Below, in pieces: positions 9,001 to 9,421 of a stretch of 9,421 nucleotides of DNA; the first letter of the stretch is position 1; each line of letters starts with the position of its first letter. The translations under genes were made by a program, and so were the position numbers. Origin of the DNA: DATGCT01 sp964495575 (GTDB lineage: Bacteria > Patescibacteriota > Minisyncoccia > UBA6257 > GWB1-50-10). Under the pieces are notes generated by a model that did not search any database, was not told the origin of the DNA, and saw only the letters and a list, made by a program, of their open reading frames with translations. The stretch spans positions 1 through 9,421 of the forward strand of contig CAZBVS010000017.1 of assembly GCA_964495575.1 (NCBI GenBank), read 5' to 3'.

Positions 9001-9421
9001 GATTTAAAAGAATTTCTGATTGGTTATCTAATGAATCCACTTCCAAAGAAAGTCTGCTATTATAAGTTCTTCCGGGTTTAACCACTAATGGACTAGATTC
9101 TTTTATCCCTCTATTAATTAAATTAAAGGCATCAGTGGAAGAAGTTTGCGGTTCAATACATAGGGCATCTTTCCCTGGTGGGACAAAATAAACTAGGTGT
9201 TGAAAACCTTCATCTTGATTTATGGTAATTTGTACACCATCTGGGCTTACCAACTTTGAGCTTGCTTTTCCTTCCTTAAACTCCAGGCCGGTTAAAACAT
9301 CGTCATACTCTTTTTCCCCCACTGGCCGTAGTTGTCTTAGGTCATATTTGGTTCCAGATACATCTTCTAATTTGCCTGAAGGAAGCTGGTCTTTTGCTTG
9401 CCAATGTTTTTTGGCTGGGAG
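1..9421 (-). CDS. Giant multidomain protein, partial at both ends (internal 3,140 codons)
   Basis: One minus-strand frame is open across the entire window: the first codon occupies 9421-9419, the last complete codon is 4-2, and no TAA, TAG or TGA falls in frame. The frame was followed codon by codon, and recognisable motifs appear in it from one end to the other (aldose epimerase, P-loop kinases, ROK kinase, archaemetzincin, glutamate dehydrogenase, HEAT, zincin), so this is a single translated chain and not a chance opening. Start and stop lie outside the window; internal Met codons are not supported as starts by any ribosome binding site. The visible part has no signal peptide or obvious membrane helix. 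Domain order resembles the giant chimeric genes of Omnitrophota, where enzyme-like domains are strung together. The function of the whole is unknown. A frameshift or assembly join cannot be excluded by eye, but no frame change was needed anywhere. Confidence 0.96.
2..598 (-). other. Domain: zincin-like metallopeptidase (HExxH), continues beyond window
   Basis: Residues 2942-3140 contain HEITH (H3015-H3019) on a helix, YYAHEITHYLQKKG, preceded by GGRIVLLEDYYRMN, a strand layout common upstream of zincin active sites. A downstream helix EIVPEAVTCLTLFEQG offers E3044, 25 residues after H3019, as a third zinc ligand of the gluzincin type. This suggests a zinc peptidase fold, but I cannot assign a family. 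The last 70 residues (ASQDWKEKEISGK and the Trp-rich end) show no further motif, and the frame is still open at base 1. No third His follows in metzincin spacing, so this domain differs from the archaemetzincin upstream. Confidence 0.6.
599..1036 (-). other. Unassigned helical spacer
   Basis: Residues 2796-2941 are mostly charged and helical in character (KQYQRWREESEDQKG, LEERETKLKELFKRSGLDL, HKAFSALAELSARQ, KKNIVKELATKFELSQQVQ), with no motif I recognise. It ends in a Glu/Ser/Asp-rich run (KDSEKYEDTELTESNE) that is likely disordered and marks the boundary to the last domain. It is probably a spacer or a small helical domain. Confidence 0.4.
1037..1729 (-). other. Domain: uridine-kinase-like P-loop kinase, second copy
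   Basis: Residues 2565-2795 form a second P-loop kinase of the uridine kinase/phosphoribulokinase type. Walker A is GYSAAGKS (2574-2581) after the strand MMAVT. TIDFDDYI has D2620, D2622 and D2623, matching the DxDdYy substrate and metal site of uridine kinases more closely than the first copy does. IIIIEGVFAL (E2706) is the Walker-B-like strand (viEGi-al), followed by LKIFLDAD and the lid helix with RRNRD (R2733-D2737). WEFDRFYQDV and the PCFDQ segment also fit the family's substrate region (P-x-Y/F-D). All hallmark residues are present, so nucleotide-dependent phosphotransfer is plausible. The substrate is unknown. It is about 1,720 residues downstream of the first copy and is clearly divergent from it. 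Confidence 0.8.
1679..1702 (-). other. Walker A motif of second P-loop domain
   Basis: The codons read GYSAAGKS, a complete GxxxxGKS phosphate-binding loop with invariant lysine K2580, at the start of the second kinase-like domain. Confidence 0.9.
1862..2110 (-). other. HEAT-like helical repeats
   Basis: Residues 2438-2520 contain at least two HEAT (PBS-lyase type) repeats. The best are MEAAYLLGEILSEDGVEALEQALLD and the following YRIRVNAAEALGKIA with SSIDVLRRAAV, and a third partial one, VKNMCLWALERIG. The pattern is the usual A-A-x-x-L-G helix followed by an x-L-x-x-A-L helix. The helical stretch upstream (2390-2437) may hold an additional degenerate repeat. Such repeats bind proteins or act as flexible spacers. 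A Gln/Pro-rich run (EEPQQQPGQQV) separates them from the next kinase-like domain. Confidence 0.7.
2267..3679 (-). other. Domain: glutamate/leucine dehydrogenase-like, probably inactive
   Basis: Residues 1915-2385 follow the two-domain plan of Glu/Leu/Phe/Val dehydrogenases, which oxidatively deaminate an amino acid with NAD(P), at about the family length (420-470 residues). The recognisable parts come in the right order. The catalytic loop, normally GGAKGG, reads DGASVV (D2071-V2076), so S2074 replaces the catalytic lysine. Then come YLLVKPEFGTDEKDM, matching the conserved Asp-Met segment; HKP and SSGLGI, matching the GKP...ATGxGV stretch; and the dinucleotide strand VAIDGSSKIAQ, where GxGxxG has become GSSKIA (2204-2209). 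Finally VIIEGVSN corresponds to vxEgAN (E2279), and FIPAAIAAGGSAFTSFEEF to the PDxxxNaGGVxxSxxE ending (G2308, G2309). Loss of the lysine and two nucleotide-loop glycines makes dehydrogenase activity very unlikely. A retained fold used as a scaffold or sensor is the simplest inference. Confidence 0.8.
3680..3796 (-). other. Asn/Glu/Ser-rich interdomain linker
   Basis: Residues 1876-1914 are low in hydrophobic residues and rich in Asn, Ser, Asp and Glu (for example GNNDNSLDNGG and NNFFQNNESVSEKDE). This is a probably disordered tether between the archaemetzincin and the dehydrogenase-like domain. It contains the second SLDNGG motif. Confidence 0.6.
3752..3769 (-). repeat. SLDNGG linker, copy 2
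   Basis: Residues 1885-1890 repeat SLDNGG of residues 1655-1660, 230 residues downstream, again after Asn/Asp-rich sequence. The two copies bracket the archaemetzincin domain. Confidence 0.7.
3797..4372 (-). other. Domain: archaemetzincin-like zinc metallopeptidase with altered loop
   Basis: Residues 1684-1875 match archaemetzincin, a metzincin peptidase whose signature is HExxHxxGxxHC with downstream CxxxxCxM and CxxC. Here HEAGHLFGL starts at H1823, and the third zinc ligand H1843 is followed by C1844. Then CINPCCVM supplies C1844, C1849 and M1851 with canonical CxxxxCxM spacing, and CPDC (C1868, C1871) closes the second zinc site after 16 residues, where the family usually has 17. The N-terminal half also fits: LKIIVAPVKG strand, RGQYVLPYSL, LVLTDADI, and FGRAYPGQ. 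The one clear departure is about 11 residues (GTAQMRLTDRT) between GL and HC, where the family has one. All zinc ligands are present, so the domain may be an active protease. Standalone archaemetzincins are about 180-200 residues, the same size as this domain. Confidence 0.9.
4442..4459 (-). repeat. SLDNGG linker, copy 1
   Basis: Six codons read SLDNGG (residues 1655-1660), preceded by an Asn/Glu-rich run. The same hexapeptide recurs at residues 1885-1890. The two copies flank the archaemetzincin domain exactly, so this looks like a module-boundary linker. The third bases of the two copies differ, so the match is conserved at protein level and is not a recent DNA copy. Confidence 0.7.
4466..5737 (-). 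other. Domain: ROK/hexokinase-like sugar kinase
   Basis: Residues 1229-1652 carry the signatures of the ASKHA sugar kinases, closest to the ROK family, which phosphorylate hexoses with ATP. The phosphate-1 loop is IGIDVGGTDVK starting at I1232. AIGISFPD (around G1350) matches the conserved vGIs-PG strand of ROK proteins, with Asp replacing the Gly. INDGK has D1423 in the place of the catalytic base. PVGTSLGGGIVD (G1446-G1452) is the phosphate-2/adenosine loop. The usual ROK zinc motif CxCGxxGC is absent; the corresponding part reads HQDLEVYGCGQAL, with only one cysteine. At about 420 residues the domain is longer than a typical ROK kinase (about 300), partly because of insertions near 1290-1340 and 1370-1400. 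Catalytic residues are preserved, so activity is plausible. A hexokinase-type kinase without zinc is the main alternative. Together with the mutarotase domain it suggests that the chain derives from carbohydrate-handling enzymes. Confidence 0.82.
5738..6271 (-). other. Unassigned region between P-loop and sugar-kinase domains
   Basis: Residues 1051-1228 match no family I recognise. The region begins with a Tyr/His-rich stretch (IYQRHYHPYDYKKDG) that may complete the preceding kinase domain. A segment with alternating hydrophobic strands follows (NVVLDCRV, NIIVVTGPASITVY, GYTVIVDIVERIY), looking like a small alpha/beta or beta-sandwich domain, and then a charged helix leading to the ROK domain (residues 1190-1225). 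No catalytic signature is visible. Similar strand-rich pieces could be a degenerate substrate-binding or protein-contact domain; this is inference from the pattern of hydrophobic residues only. Confidence 0.4.
6272..6889 (-). other. Domain: uridine-kinase-like P-loop kinase, first copy
   Basis: Residues 845-1050 resemble the uridine kinase/phosphoribulokinase group of P-loop kinases, which transfer ATP phosphate to a small hydroxyl-bearing metabolite. The Walker A loop is GPSSTGKT (853-860), after a hydrophobic strand LVIGVY. The strand FLSADAYLH carries D888, in the position of the family's substrate-binding Asp. A later strand IIFLDLTCLGLD precedes the strand ILIPIVFD and the helix with RLARRIERDTRKD, where R1004 and D1005 fit the lid motif R-x-x-R-D followed by KRGFS, typical of uridine kinases. 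An acidic, His-containing loop (TDHDEHDETADENE) sits between the strands and is unusual. The motifs needed for nucleotide binding are intact, so ATP binding is plausible. The substrate cannot be named; a specialised sugar or nucleoside kinase is equally possible. Confidence 0.75.
6842..6865 (-). other. Walker A motif of first P-loop domain
   Basis: The codons read GPSSTGKT, a full GxxxxGKT phosphate-binding loop with invariant lysine K859 and T860. It supports nucleotide binding by the surrounding kinase-like domain. Confidence 0.9.
6962..7417 (-). other. Spacer ending in a charged, probably coiled-coil segment
   Basis: Residues 669-820 link the second module to the first P-loop kinase domain. 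The first part (669-775) is rich in acidic and aromatic residues and shows no motif I recognise. Residues 776-820 are almost entirely Glu, Gln, Lys, Arg, Asp and Ala, for example DLARARRQRDQAKEIDD followed by further Glu/Gln, with spaced Leu, Ile and Val. This composition and the absence of Pro and Gly suggest one long helix or coiled coil. It probably acts as a rigid spacer or dimerisation element. Confidence 0.5.
7418..8044 (-). other. Unrecognised module, copy 2, lacking the HEWYEH motif
   Basis: Residues 460-668 repeat the preceding module. The copy again starts with a TKKAP linker (TKKAPATKEIS) and shares the anchors YFVVDDL, FLAQVII, HGIS, ASSQ, DLDLFYLE (from D626), FLLDNY and RAI, all at a constant offset of 235 residues from copy 1 through the core. 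Where copy 1 has HEWYEH, this copy reads YLYIQN (residues 588-593), so both histidines and both glutamates are gone. One histidine further on (H604, equivalent to H369) is shared. If copy 1 is a metal-dependent enzyme, copy 2 should be a catalytically dead partner; if neither is an enzyme, the pair may be structural. Divergence to about 40 percent identity means the duplication is old. Confidence 0.6.
8012..8044 (-). repeat. TKKAPxTKxIS linker, copy 2
   Basis: Residues 460-470 read TKKAPATKEIS, heading the second module 310 residues after copy 1. Confidence 0.65.
8045..8974 (-). other. Unrecognised module, copy 1, with HEWYEH motif
   Basis: Residues 150-459 form the first of two homologous modules. 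The copy opens with the linker TKKAPGTKRIS, passes through a mixed region (RFVVEDL near 265), and then a helical core. Within the core are FLAQLII ending just before H353, the motif HEWYEH (residues 353-358), DLDLFFLE from D391, FLLENY (411-416) and RAI. From Q349 to Y416 it aligns without gaps to residues 584-651 of copy 2, with 27 of 68 identities. HEWYEH resembles a metal site (two His, two Glu) but is not the canonical HExxH, since the fifth position is Glu and the sixth is His. A metallopeptidase relative is therefore only a possibility. I do not recognise the family. Copy 1 has about 75 residues more than copy 2 between linker and core. Confidence 0.6.
8942..8974 (-). repeat. TKKAPxTKxIS linker, copy 1
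   Basis: Residues 150-160 read TKKAPGTKRIS and head the first module. The same pattern recurs at residues 460-470. The 33-base copies share 23 bases, including an identical first 11 bases. It is probably a module-boundary linker. Confidence 0.65.
9032..9421 (-). other. Domain: C-terminal part of aldose 1-epimerase (galactose mutarotase-like)
   Basis: Residues 1-130 look like the last third of an aldose 1-epimerase, the beta-sandwich enzyme that interconverts alpha and beta anomers of sugars such as glucose and galactose. The key stretch is CIEPQTSSTDAFN (E90 to N100), which matches the family pattern around the catalytic glutamate (E-x-Q-x-x-x-DA-x-N). It is preceded by FQHLVYFVPPGKDA, as in the family, and followed by the usual ending with LVVKPGRTY and a final beta strand (SLEV, residues 125-128). 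The N-terminal two thirds, including the conserved catalytic histidines, must lie beyond base 9421. The conserved Glu suggests that this domain could be active. It runs directly, without a stop, into the next module, so it is a fused domain and not a separate mutarotase gene. Confidence 0.85.

Overview
The whole 9,421-base window lies inside one protein-coding gene on the minus strand. Read from base 9421 downwards, the frame stays open for 3,140 consecutive codons with no stop. Neither the start nor the stop codon is in the window. There is no intergenic DNA, RNA gene, mobile element, CRISPR array or terminator. Residue numbers below count from base 9421 (residue n starts at base 9421-3(n-1)) and are window-relative. 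The visible part alone is about 350-360 kDa.

The protein is a long chain of unrelated domains, mostly relatives of metabolic enzymes mixed with metallopeptidase-like domains. In order they are: (1) the C-terminal part of an aldose 1-epimerase; (2) a tandem pair of an unrecognised helical module, of which only copy 1 carries an HEWYEH motif; (3) a spacer ending in a charged, probably coiled-coil segment; (4) a uridine-kinase-like P-loop domain; (5) an unassigned region; (6) a ROK/hexokinase-like sugar kinase domain; (7) an archaemetzincin-like metallopeptidase bracketed by two SLDNGG linkers; (8) a glutamate-dehydrogenase-like domain with a degraded active site; (9) HEAT-like repeats; (10) a second uridine-kinase-like P-loop domain; (11) an unassigned helical spacer; (12) a zincin-like domain with HEITH, still running at the window edge. 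I saw no signal peptide or membrane-spanning segment.

The DNA is AT-rich and uses the standard code without in-frame stops. Giant multidomain genes of this style, with partly decayed housekeeping-enzyme domains next to metallopeptidases, are known mainly from Candidatus Omnitrophota (formerly OP3) and a few other uncultured, probably predatory or symbiotic bacterial lineages. Omnitrophota is my best guess, but it is an inference from gene style and not from a marker gene.

How the domains work together is unknown. Retained metal-binding and P-loop motifs suggest that some domains are active. The dehydrogenase has lost its catalytic lysine and dinucleotide glycines, so part of the chain is probably a binding or structural scaffold.
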